Source: Candidatus Gastranaerophilales bacterium (GTDB lineage Bacteria; Cyanobacteriota; Vampirovibrionia; Gastranaerophilales; Gastranaerophilaceae). From it: a DNA stretch of 56,215 nucleotides. Numbering within the stretch: the first letter of the stretch is position 1; each line of letters starts with the position of its first letter. Under the pieces are notes generated by a model. The model saw nothing but the letters and a program-made list of their open reading frames with translations. It was not told the DNA's origin and did not search any database. The DNA lies in contig CAJUPC010000012.1 in assembly GCA_910588555.1 (NCBI GenBank), positions 1 through 56,215 of the forward strand. The letters are read 5' to 3'. Of the stretch, positions 42,653 to 49,987 are shown piece by piece. Position numbers and translations under genes: made by a program.

Positions 42653-43027
42653 ATGAGTAACGTAGAAACTATTTTAGAATCAATTGAAAAATTAACTTTG
42701 TTAGAAGCAGCTGAATTAGTAAAAGCTATGGAAGAAAAATTCGGCGTATCTGCAGCAGCTCCTGTAGCAGTTGCAGCAGCTCCTGCAGCAGCAGGTGAAG
42801 CAGCAGCTGAAGAAGCTTCTGAAGTAAACGTAATCTTAGCATCAGCTGGTGCTAACAAAATCGCTGTATTGAAAGAAGTACGTGCTATCACAGGTCTTGG
42901 CTTGAAAGAAGCTAAAGATTTAGTTGACGGTGCTCCTAAAGCTATTAAAGAAGGCGTTAAAAAAGAAGACGCTGAAGCTATCAAAAAACAACTTGAAGCA
43001 GCTGGCGCAACTGTTGAAATTAAATAG
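42653..43027 (+). CDS. rplL: Ribosomal protein L7/L12
   Basis: A 124-residue stalk protein that recruits elongation factor GTPases. The N-terminal dimerisation helices (residues 1-33) are joined by an Ala-rich hinge (about 36-58) to the C-terminal domain with NKIAVLKEVRAITGLGLKEA and KDLVDGAPKAIKEG. The strong Shine-Dalgarno AAAAAGGAG agrees with high expression. Confidence 0.98.
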   Translation: MSNVETILESIEKLTLLEAAELVKAMEEKFGVSAAAPVAVAAAPAAAGEAAAEEASEVNVILASAGANKIAVLKEVRAITGLGLKEAKDLVDGAPKAIKEGVKKEDAEAIKKQLEAAGATVEIK

Positions 43028-43051
43028 TGATATTTACACTGATTTAAAAAA

Positions 43052-43077
43052 AGCACTCCTTATGGAGTGCTTTTTTT
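43052..43077 (+). terminator. Terminator after rplL
   Basis: The 8-bp stem AGCACTCC/GGAGTGCT with a TTAT loop is followed by seven T. Confidence 0.9.
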
Positions 43078-43108
43078 GTTAAAAATATTTTTATGATATC
43101 ATAGATAT

Positions 43109-43633
43109 ATGATTGAACTTTTAATTCTATATATAATTTTAAGCCGCGATTTTACAATGTACGCTATTCAAAGGCGTATTGAAGATAATTTTGCGCCGTT
43201 TACTAAACCGAGTTTTGGAGCACTAAAACCAGCTTTAAGACGCTTGGAAGAAAAAGAATGTTTGACTTCACGTAAAATGATGTCAAACGGTGGAAAATTG
43301 TCTGTGTATTACGAAATTACAAAAAATGGGCTCAATGAATTAAAGCGTTTAATTTTGGAGGATTTGAGTGATAATCCGCTTCAATTTTTGTCAAATGCAA
43401 GGGTGAAATTGTCTTGTGCTGATTGTTTGAATGCTGATGAAAGAAAAAGATTATTTTTTTCAATAAAGTCAAAAGCTATGCAATTTAAAAATCTTGCGCA
43501 GAATATATTGAATGATGAATATAATCAGATAAATTTTTATCAAAAAATTGTGCTTGATAATACTGTGTGCGAATTTTCAAATTTTATAACTATTATAGAA
43601 GGATTGGAGAAAGATAATGCCCGCAATAGTTAG
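43109..43633 (+). CDS. PadR-like transcriptional regulator
   Basis: A 174-residue protein with a winged-helix N-terminus of PadR type: LLILYIILSRDFTMYAIQRR, then PSFGALKPALRRLEEKECLT and a wing with VYYEITKNGLNEL. A helical C-terminal half could dimerise. TATGAT at 43092-43097 lies 11 bases before the ATG and no Shine-Dalgarno is seen, so the leader is very short. Its last 17 bases overlap the DUF512 gene, which suggests joint expression. Ligand unknown. Confidence 0.75.
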   Translation: MIELLILYIILSRDFTMYAIQRRIEDNFAPFTKPSFGALKPALRRLEEKECLTSRKMMSNGGKLSVYYEITKNGLNELKRLILEDLSDNPLQFLSNARVKLSCADCLNADERKRLFFSIKSKAMQFKNLAQNILNDEYNQINFYQKIVLDNTVCEFSNFITIIEGLEKDNARNS

Positions 43634-44990
43634 TTCGGTTGTGAAAAATTCTATTGCTGAAGAATTAGAAATTCAAGCAGGCGATGAAATATTATCAATA
43701 GATGATATGAAAATGCAGGATATGATTGACTATAACTTTATGTGCAAGTCTGATTTTCTTACACTTGAAGTTAAAAAGGCTGACGGTGAAATTGAAGTTA
43801 TTGAACTTGAAAAAGATTATGACGAAGATTTAGGGATAATCTTTGAAAGCGCAGTTTTTGACAGGGTTAAGCCGTGTTTAAATCATTGTATATTTTGTTT
43901 TGTTGACCAGCAGCCGAAAGGTTTGCGAGAAACTCTATATATTAAAGATGATGATTACAGGCTTTCATATCTTCAAGGAACATATATCACGCTTACAAAT
44001 CTTAAAAATGAGGACAAAGAACGTATTAAAAAAATGCATTTGGGCCCGTTTTATGTTTCAGTTCACACTACAAATCCTGATTTACGTGTGAAAATGTTGA
44101 GAAATCCTAATGCCGGCAAAGCATTGGAAAATTTAAAATGGTTTAGAAAAAATAAAATTCCGTTCCATGCCCAAATTGTTTTGTGCCCCGGATATAATGA
44201 CGGTGCAGAACTTGAAAGAACTTTGTCTGATCTTGCAGAACTTAAAAATACTGTTTTGTCAGTTGCAATTGTACCTGTTGGGATTACTCAGTTCAGAACA
44301 TCAAATGTTAGTCATCAAAATGGTACGAAAATCTGCGAAGAGGGTGAAAAAGCTTCAGAGGTTAGTCTTCAAAATGGCACAAAAATCTGCGAAGAGGGTG
44401 AAAAAATCTTGAAACAGGTTGATAAACAATGTGCAATTGAAACTCTTAATATTGCGTCAAAATATAAGCGCGTATGTTGTTCAGATGAATTCTTCCTGCT
44501 TGCTGAAAGAGAAATACCGCCTGCAAAATATTACGGTAATTTCTGTCAGCTGGAAGACGGGGTTGGAGCATTAAGAATGGTTCTTGATGATTTTAATTCG
44601 AGACAATTGCCAAAAGAACTGGTTAAGCCCTTGAAGCTCTCATTTGCTGCAAGCTATGCTGCAAAAGATACTTTTGAAAAGATTTCAGCAAAGTTGAATA
44701 AAATAAAGAATTTGACAGTAACTGTAAATCCTGTAAAATCAGAATACTGGGGAGAGCACATAACAGTTGCTGGGCTTATAACAACAGATGATTTAATAAG
44801 AACAGTCAAAAATTTAGATACAGATGTTGTTGTAATACCGTCTGTAATGTTAAGACCGTATTCTGAAGATTTTCTTGACGGAAAAACGCTTTCTTATGTG
44901 AAGGAGCAGTCGGGTAAAGATTTTTTTGTAGTAAAAGATATTTATTCAATGAAAGAAGTTGTTGAGTATCTTGAAAATTTTGAAAAATAA
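43617..44990 (+). CDS. DUF512/PDZ radical-SAM protein (cyanobacterial FeS type)
   Basis: A 457-residue protein. Residues 1-70 form a PDZ-like domain (NSIAEELEIQAGDEILSIDD). The radical-SAM-like cluster motif CLNHCIFC is at 87-94, in the context VKPCLNHCIFCFVDQQPKG that marks the family known from cyanobacteria and clostridia. The remainder matches DUF512, with YYGNFCQLEDGVGALR. Function unknown. Odd feature: a tandem 54-bp duplication at 44307-44414 gives two copies of NGTKICEEGEK where the family usually has a short FTKEEA-like segment. It overlaps the PadR gene by 17 bases. Confidence 0.85.
   Translation: MPAIVSSVVKNSIAEELEIQAGDEILSIDDMKMQDMIDYNFMCKSDFLTLEVKKADGEIEVIELEKDYDEDLGIIFESAVFDRVKPCLNHCIFCFVDQQPKGLRETLYIKDDDYRLSYLQGTYITLTNLKNEDKERIKKMHLGPFYVSVHTTNPDLRVKMLRNPNAGKALENLKWFRKNKIPFHAQIVLCPGYNDGAELERTLSDLAELKNTVLSVAIVPVGITQFRTSNVSHQNGTKICEEGEKASEVSLQNGTKICEEGEKILKQVDKQCAIETLNIASKYKRVCCSDEFFLLAEREIPPAKYYGNFCQLEDGVGALRMVLDDFNSRQLPKELVKPLKLSFAASYAAKDTFEKISAKLNKIKNLTVTVNPVKSEYWGEHITVAGLITTDDLIRTVKNLDTDVVVIPSVMLRPYSEDFLDGKTLSYVKEQSGKDFFVVKDIYSMKEVVEYLENFEK
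44307..44414 (+). repeat. 54-bp tandem duplication within DUF512 gene
   Basis: GTTAGTCATCAAAATGG (44307) and GTTAGTCTTCAAAATGG (44361) begin two adjacent 54-bp units that share most bases, including all of the segment encoding KICEEGEK. The unit is 18 codons, so the frame is kept. Confidence 0.85.
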
Positions 44991-44998
44991 GTTATAAT
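44971..44998 (+). promoter_or_regulatory. Promoter of poly-G prepilin locus B
   Basis: TTGAAA (44971-44976), 16-base spacer, perfect TATAAT (44993-44998). It overlaps the end of the DUF512 gene. The ATG of the locus is at 45031. Confidence 0.65.
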
Positions 44999-45030
44999 AA
45001 AAATGTAGATATTAAAAAAAGGAGTTGGAA

Positions 45031-45847
45031 ATGATATTATTAAAGAATTTACAAAGCTTCGGGGGGGGGGGGTGCTCTAAGCTCAGCTCCTAAGTTTTCA
45101 GGATTTACATTAGCAGAGGTTTTAATCACCCTTAGTATTATTGGAGTTGTTGCTGCGCTCACTATACCGACGTTAATACAACGTCATCAAGAACAGAAAA
45201 CGGTGAGTCAGCTTTTAAAAGTTTATTCAACTCTGTCACAGGCTTTCCTATTGATGCAAAGCGAATATGGTCCTATTGATACGTGGGGATTAACAAATAC
45301 AGATACGAATAAAAAAGATCCTGAAACTAATCAGAATATATATGATTTATCTTCGCAAAAAATTGTTGCAGAAAGATTAAAACCCTATTTAAAAGTTTCA
45401 AAAACATGTGAACTCGACAAAGTTTGTCGAAACCGTCCTGAATATGATATATCAGGGAATAAAATATCTGACAAAAGCATAGTTACGAGTAAATCAGATT
45501 CTCCGCCGGAAGCTAATTTTTTCTTAGACGATGGAACATTCATCGGGCTAGGGTATTACAACTCATCAGAAAGTATTCCTAGTGATATAAATGTTGTTTT
45601 ATCGGGTAACGATAAAGTAGTTCTTGGAAAAAACATATTCTTTTTTAACTATAATAAAAAAGGTGTTTTTCCAGAGGGAACTCAAAGCGGATATTCATTA
45701 ACTTCGTTTGATAATTGCAATCCTGATGACAAAGGCACAAGGACAATGCGCGGTTGTACGGCATGGGTTATATATAATAAAAATCTTGATTATTTACATT
45801 GTCGAAGTAAACTCGGCTGGGATAAACAACATTCCTGTAAGAAATAA
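45031..45847 (+). CDS. Prepilin-like protein B, frame broken at poly-G
   Basis: The ATG at 45031 (AAAGGAG ten bases before) reads MILLKNLQSF into twelve G and stops at 45093. The prepilin body is in another frame: ALSSAPKFSGFTLAEVLITL, then SIIGVVAALTIPTLIQRHQEQ and a Cys-containing domain ending NLDYLHC. In the body frame no ATG, GTG or TTG occurs between an upstream stop at 45041-45043 and a GTG at 45203, past the cleavage site. So as assembled the gene cannot make a prepilin. Eleven or 14 G would join the frames. It is a paralogue of the gene at 1-681. I read it as a phase-variable gene in OFF state; a pseudogene or homopolymer error are alternatives. Confidence 0.75.
45061..45072 (+). repeat. 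Poly-G tract of 12, locus B
   Basis: Twelve G follow AGCTTC and precede TGCTCTAAGCTCAGCTCC, nearly the same flanks as locus A. The count must equal 2 modulo 3 for the prepilin frame; 12 is out of phase. Confidence 0.9.
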
Positions 45848-45860
45848 ATTTATTGCAAAA

Positions 45861-45890
45861 AAATAGCCTCAATTGAGGCTATTTTTTTAA
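45861..45890. terminator. Bidirectional terminator between prepilin B and glnA
   Basis: A perfect 10-bp stem AAATAGCCTC/GAGGCTATTT with an AATT loop, followed by T and preceded by A. It serves the two convergent genes. Confidence 0.9.
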
Positions 45891-47251
45891 TATCTTTCAA
45901 GATACTTGTCGATTTCCCATTGTGAAACATAAGTTCTAAAAGAATCCCATTCTTTCTGTTTAGCTGATAAGAATTCGTTAAAGATATGTTCTCCTAGTGC
46001 AGCTTTTGAAACAAGCGACTTATCAAAATAATCTAATGCTTCGGCTAAACTTCCAGGTAGTGAATCAATTCTTTGTTTTTTACGTTCTTTCGATGAAAGC
46101 TTGTAAATATTGCTTTCAACAGGTGCAGGCGGATCGATTTTGTTTCTTACACCGTCCAAACAAGCTTCTAAAATCGCCGCAAATGCTAAATAAGGGTTGC
46201 ATGCAGGGTCGGGTGAACGAAGTTCTACACGTGTTGCGTTTCCTCGTTTTGCAGGCACTCTTAACAATGCGCTTCTGTTAGCAAGCGACCATGCAAGATA
46301 AACAGGAGCTTCGTAACCCGGTACAAGACGTTTAAAACTGTTTACTGTCGGGTTTAATACCGCAGTAATGCTTTTAACGTGTTTTAGCATACCGCCGATT
46401 GAATATTTTGCGATATCTGAAAGCTCATATTCAGCTTTTTCATCATAAAAAGCGTTTTTACCGTTTTTAAATAATGATACGTTACAGTGCATACCTGAAC
46501 CGTTTATTCCGTAAATCGGTTTAGGCATGAATGTTGCATGTAAATTATGTTTTGCCGCAATCGCTTTAACTGCAATCTTGAATGTTGCAACATTGTCAGC
46601 TGCGCTCAAAATATCTGTGTATCTGAAATCAACTTCGTGCTGACCGTCTGCAACTTCGTGGTGAGAAGCTTCAATGTCAAAACCCATTTCCTGTAAAGTT
46701 AAAACAATGTCAGAACGTACATCTTCTCCCAAATCTTCGGGCCCTACATCATAATAGCCTGCGCGGTCTTGGGTTGTAGTGGTGACATTTCCGTCTTTGT
46801 CTTTTGCAAATAAGAAAAATTCAGCTTCGGGTCCAATATTCATCGAGAAGCCCATTTTTTCAGCTTCTTTCATAACTCTTTTTAAATTACATCTTGGACA
46901 TCCCTCAAACGGTGTTCCGTCAGCATTATAAATATCACAAATCAGCCTTGCAGAATTTGCTCCGTCTTTTTCTCTCCAGGGCAAAAGCTGGAATGAGTTT
47001 TTATCCGGATAAAAGAACATATCTGATGTTTCAATACTTCTAAAACCTTTGATAGATGAACCGTCAAGCATAATTTCGTTATTTAAAGCTTTTTCAATAT
47101 GTTGTGATGGGATTGTCAAATTTTTTACCTGACCATTAATATCTACAAACTGTAGTTTTATAAACTTGATATTATAATCTTTTATAAATCCTTTGATATC
47201 TTCTTCCGTAAACTGTTTGTTGTCTAATCTTGTGTGACTGAATTCTTTCAT
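45887..47251 (-). CDS. glnA: Glutamine synthetase, type I-alpha
   Basis: A 454-residue enzyme that makes glutamine from glutamate, ammonia and ATP. Seen are MLDGSSIKGF, the metal ligands in GPEAEFFLF and HHEVADGQHEVDFR, the KPIYGINGSGMHCNVSLF block, and the NRSALLRVPA / TRVELRSPDPACNPYLAFAA segments. It lacks the 25-residue insertion of the beta class, and the adenylylation Tyr motif NLYDLPP is replaced by ESNIYKLSSKER, so regulation is probably by feedback inhibition rather than adenylylation. AAAAGAGGT precedes the ATG. Confidence 0.97.
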   Translation of the reverse strand: MKEFSHTRLDNKQFTEEDIKGFIKDYNIKFIKLQFVDINGQVKNLTIPSQHIEKALNNEIMLDGSSIKGFRSIETSDMFFYPDKNSFQLLPWREKDGANSARLICDIYNADGTPFEGCPRCNLKRVMKEAEKMGFSMNIGPEAEFFLFAKDKDGNVTTTTQDRAGYYDVGPEDLGEDVRSDIVLTLQEMGFDIEASHHEVADGQHEVDFRYTDILSAADNVATFKIAVKAIAAKHNLHATFMPKPIYGINGSGMHCNVSLFKNGKNAFYDEKAEYELSDIAKYSIGGMLKHVKSITAVLNPTVNSFKRLVPGYEAPVYLAWSLANRSALLRVPAKRGNATRVELRSPDPACNPYLAFAAILEACLDGVRNKIDPPAPVESNIYKLSSKERKKQRIDSLPGSLAEALDYFDKSLVSKAALGEHIFNEFLSAKQKEWDSFRTYVSQWEIDKYLERY

Positions 47252-47284
47252 TCATACCTCTTTTCTTATAATGTCTACTATCTT

Positions 47285-47313
47285 ATTAGAATACTTTTTT
47301 TAAAAAAGGTCAA
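47285..47313 (-). promoter_or_regulatory. Promoter of glnA
   Basis: On the minus strand TTGACC (47313-47308), a 17-base spacer of T- and A-tracts, and TCTAAT (47290-47285), each one mismatch from consensus. It lies about 35 bases before the glnA start. I see no clear NtcA site (GTA-N8-TAC) at the usual place. Confidence 0.6.
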
Positions 47314-47822
47314 TACGTAAAGTTATAAAGATTATGTAAGGTTCTTTACGAAATGTTAATGTTTTTTTAAAGATAGAGTTATTTATTTGAATATAAAGGG
47401 AATAACTTAAATACAGAGGGAAAGATAACCGATTAAGGTCAAAAATGAGGGAAATTTAACAGGCTTTTCTGTTCTGTGAAATTACACATTTGTAAAGATA
47501 TGTAACGAAATAAATGGGATATAGCAATTATATACTTTAGAAATACTTTATATAAATGTAAGCGATAAACAATCAAAGAATTAAATAAACACGAGACATA
47601 CACACACTACTATTTACACTACCTACTACACACTAACCTTCTACACACGAGGAATTACGTAAAAAGAATTCCAAACTCTATCTCTAAGATAGGGTTTTTT
47701 TTTGCAAGCTGCGCCTGCACCCGACACATCAGGACTACTTTGGATGTAGTGCTTTGGGTGATTATAGTATTTGGCGTGTTGGTGATGTGTGACGGTTATA
47801 TTCTACCTAATTTATGGTTAAG
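47314..47822. other. Long non-coding region between glnA and the mannosidase
   Basis: No reading frame of note. Bases 47596-47649 on the plus strand are a run of A, C and T with no G, such as CACTACCTACTACACAC. An orphan terminator follows. Bases 47710-47822 are more GC-balanced, with GTGATGTGTGACGG-like words. The region may hold a small RNA on the plus strand, since the terminator has no other gene to serve. Confidence 0.35.
47673..47704 (+). terminator. Orphan plus-strand terminator
   Basis: An 11-bp stem AAACTCTATCT/AGATAGGGTTT (one G-T pair) with a 3-base loop and a run of eight or more T. The nearest plus-strand gene upstream ends at 45847 and already has its own terminator, so this one suggests an unannotated short transcript. 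Confidence 0.7.
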
Positions 47823-49736
47823 TTAAGAATATGGCGGAAAAATAATATTGATATATTCTTGATACTGTTGAGGTTCAAAAAATGCAACGGAAAATTCCGC
47901 AGAGTTTTGACCCAATTGCTGTGCGTCGGGAACTTCAAAAGGCGGACCTGCAGGGGTTGAACGCGACGGGTTTTTAGGATTTGAAATTACACCTGTGCTT
48001 CTCAAAAGTGTTATAAGTAAAGATTTTTCTTTAACCTCATATTCGGTTAAACCCTGTGTGATTATGCCAAAACCCTGCGTTCCGACATATCTCTGCATTG
48101 GTGCAAAGTTTGTTTTAACCTCAATTCCGCGTTCTTTTGGCAAGTGTTTGCGCAAGTCATAATTCGGGTCAAATTCTCTGCGGATAATTGTATTCATGTC
48201 TTCTGAAAACGTTTCTGTTACAGGTTTTTTAAGAGTGAATTTTACCTGCCACAATTTATTTTTTAATTTGTTATCCCATTCAATTTTGAAGTTTATCATT
48301 TTGCCGAATTCAACTTGAACATCAAAAAAGCTTGTTTTAATAACATTATTTTTGAATGAATAGATTTCAGCAATTTCGCCTTTGTCGTTTTCTACTGCGC
48401 CGAAATTATAAGTGTCGCCGTCGTCTTGATAGCGGACAAACTGCATTTCTATGTTGCCAATAAAAATTTTACCGTTTTTGACTTCAAATTTAATATCTGA
48501 TTTAACAGCCGGATAATATTTCAGTGTGTAAATTTCTGAAAAATCTTCTGTTACCGGAATTTTTTGAGTATCATAGAGTAAAGAATTTTCTACCCCGAAA
48601 TGTTTTGATATAACTTTATATTCGGGGATAAGTTCCTTGCTTTGCATAATCGGGGTTTTAAAGTTGTGTTCAAGTCTTAATTCTTCAATTATTGTATTTG
48701 CGATTTGAATGATTTTTTCATAGCGTGTAATATTTTCTCTGTGAACCAAATCAGTTGAACACCCGCAAATTCCGTCATGTGCCTGATTTTTTAACAATAA
48801 TTTGTAAGCATATTCAATTACGGAATCATATTTTGAACCGTATTTTTTCTGTAATTTGTCAGCCTGTTCAAGTAAATATGTGCATTTGATATTGTATTGT
48901 TTTAATTTTGTTCTTGCGGAATATGAGCCTTGCAGGATAAATGTTTTGCTGTTGTCACGAAGTTCCTCATCCCATACAAATTGTTTAAAATTATCTTTAA
49001 CAAGTTCAAAATACTCAAAGGGGTTTGACAGTTTTATTTCATAATCCGTCAATAATAAGTTTATTTGTATAATTTGTTCGGTTATATCAGGTTCTACTCC
49101 CAAATGGTCTGCACCTATAGGCAAAAGTAAATAATTACCCGATTTTTCCGCGATTTTATCAAGGTTTGAACGAAGCCACTCGGCTTTTTTCTCAATAGTC
49201 ATAGAAGTTGAGAATATGTCCATAAAGTAGCCGCGTACAAGATTTACGGTATTTATTCCGTTAAAAATGAATTCTGACGGAAAATCACCGCAGCCGCGCC
49301 ATACAACACATTTATCAATACCGTATTTCTTGAAAATAGCCGGTATGTTTTTGCTGTGCCCGAAAGTGTCCGCAAGGTATCCTATATAATCTGTACACCC
49401 AAAATCGCGAGATATTTTTATACCTATTTCAAGATTTTTTTCAAAAACGGTTTTATCAGTCAAAAACTCGTCAACAAGTGTAAAACAAGGACCTATGAAA
49501 AGTTTTTTCTCTACAATAAATTTACGCACTAGTGGCTCTTTTTCGGGTCTTAATTCCAAATAATCCAATAGGGCAGAAACCTGTCCGTCAAAGTAAAATG
49601 ACGGGATTTTGTTATTTTTCAAAAGTTCTAGAACATTATCAAAAACTCTTAAAAGCCTAAGGCGGAAAACTTCAAATTCTCTATACCATTCTCTGTCCCA
49701 ATGGGTGTGCAAATAAGCTATAACTGTTTTTTTCAT
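47823..49736 (-). CDS. Glycoside hydrolase family 38 alpha-mannosidase-like
   Basis: A 637-residue protein opening AYLHTHWDREWYREF, the GH38 zinc-site motif (H10/H12, D14), with the nucleophile Asp in LADTFGHSKNIPA near residue 123 and NQAHDGICGCSTD further on. It would release mannose from glycans or act on a mannosylglycerate-type substrate. GH38 enzymes are usually 850-1000 residues, so the C-terminal beta domains are shortened, but the protein has a normal stop and ends FPPYS. No signal peptide is seen, so it is probably cytoplasmic. No clear ribosome site precedes the ATG. Confidence 0.85.
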   Translation of the reverse strand: MKKTVIAYLHTHWDREWYREFEVFRLRLLRVFDNVLELLKNNKIPSFYFDGQVSALLDYLELRPEKEPLVRKFIVEKKLFIGPCFTLVDEFLTDKTVFEKNLEIGIKISRDFGCTDYIGYLADTFGHSKNIPAIFKKYGIDKCVVWRGCGDFPSEFIFNGINTVNLVRGYFMDIFSTSMTIEKKAEWLRSNLDKIAEKSGNYLLLPIGADHLGVEPDITEQIIQINLLLTDYEIKLSNPFEYFELVKDNFKQFVWDEELRDNSKTFILQGSYSARTKLKQYNIKCTYLLEQADKLQKKYGSKYDSVIEYAYKLLLKNQAHDGICGCSTDLVHRENITRYEKIIQIANTIIEELRLEHNFKTPIMQSKELIPEYKVISKHFGVENSLLYDTQKIPVTEDFSEIYTLKYYPAVKSDIKFEVKNGKIFIGNIEMQFVRYQDDGDTYNFGAVENDKGEIAEIYSFKNNVIKTSFFDVQVEFGKMINFKIEWDNKLKNKLWQVKFTLKKPVTETFSEDMNTIIRREFDPNYDLRKHLPKERGIEVKTNFAPMQRYVGTQGFGIITQGLTEYEVKEKSLLITLLRSTGVISNPKNPSRSTPAGPPFEVPDAQQLGQNSAEFSVAFFEPQQYQEYINIIFPPYS

Positions 49737-49765
49737 ATATTATTTTTAGCATATTTTTTACTATA

Positions 49766-49794
49766 TTGCAAATTCTCAAAAAATAGTTTATAAT
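49766..49794 (+). promoter_or_regulatory. Promoter of poly-G locus C
   Basis: TTGCAA (49766-49771), 17-base spacer, perfect TATAAT (49789-49794). The words ATAGTTTATAAT are identical to those before locus A. A GTTCGG/CCGGAC hairpin (49805-49827) lies in the short leader. Confidence 0.7.
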
Positions 49795-49853
49795 AAAATA
49801 TGTAGTTCGGTTTTGCTATCCGGACAACAAATAAAATAGCGAAAGGAGCGAGT

Positions 49854-49901
49854 ATGAAGAAATTGTTACAAAATCCAATCGGGGGGGGGGGGGCACTCTA
49901 A
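49854..49901 (+). CDS. Poly-G leader peptide upstream of prepilin C
   Basis: An ATG with AAAGGAG nine bases before encodes MKKLLQNPI, then 13 G and the codons for A and L before TAA at 49899-49901: 15 residues. In the frame obtained with 11 or 14 G there is no stop; the frame runs 45 codons (with 14 G) straight into the ATG of the prepilin at 49988 in phase. So the G count decides between a short peptide and a prepilin with an N-terminal extension. It may also act through translational coupling. A gene remnant is the simpler alternative. Confidence 0.5.
   Translation: MKKLLQNPIGGGGAL
49881..49893 (+). repeat. Poly-G tract of 13, locus C
   Basis: Thirteen G follow CCAATC and precede CACTCTAAGCTTC, which matches the right flank of locus B (CTCTAAGCT). 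The count is again not 2 modulo 3. Confidence 0.9.
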
Positions 49902-49987
49902 GCTTCTTTTCTCAATTTAGGTCTTGTAAATGCACAAAAATATGTTATTATAGTGATATAGTGCATCACAATAATAGCGGAGGATTT

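Noticed and set aside
47252..47822. Known glnA-type RNA motif or NtcA site upstream of glnA
   Set aside because: I looked for the conserved cores and GTA-N8-TAC near the promoter and did not find a convincing match.
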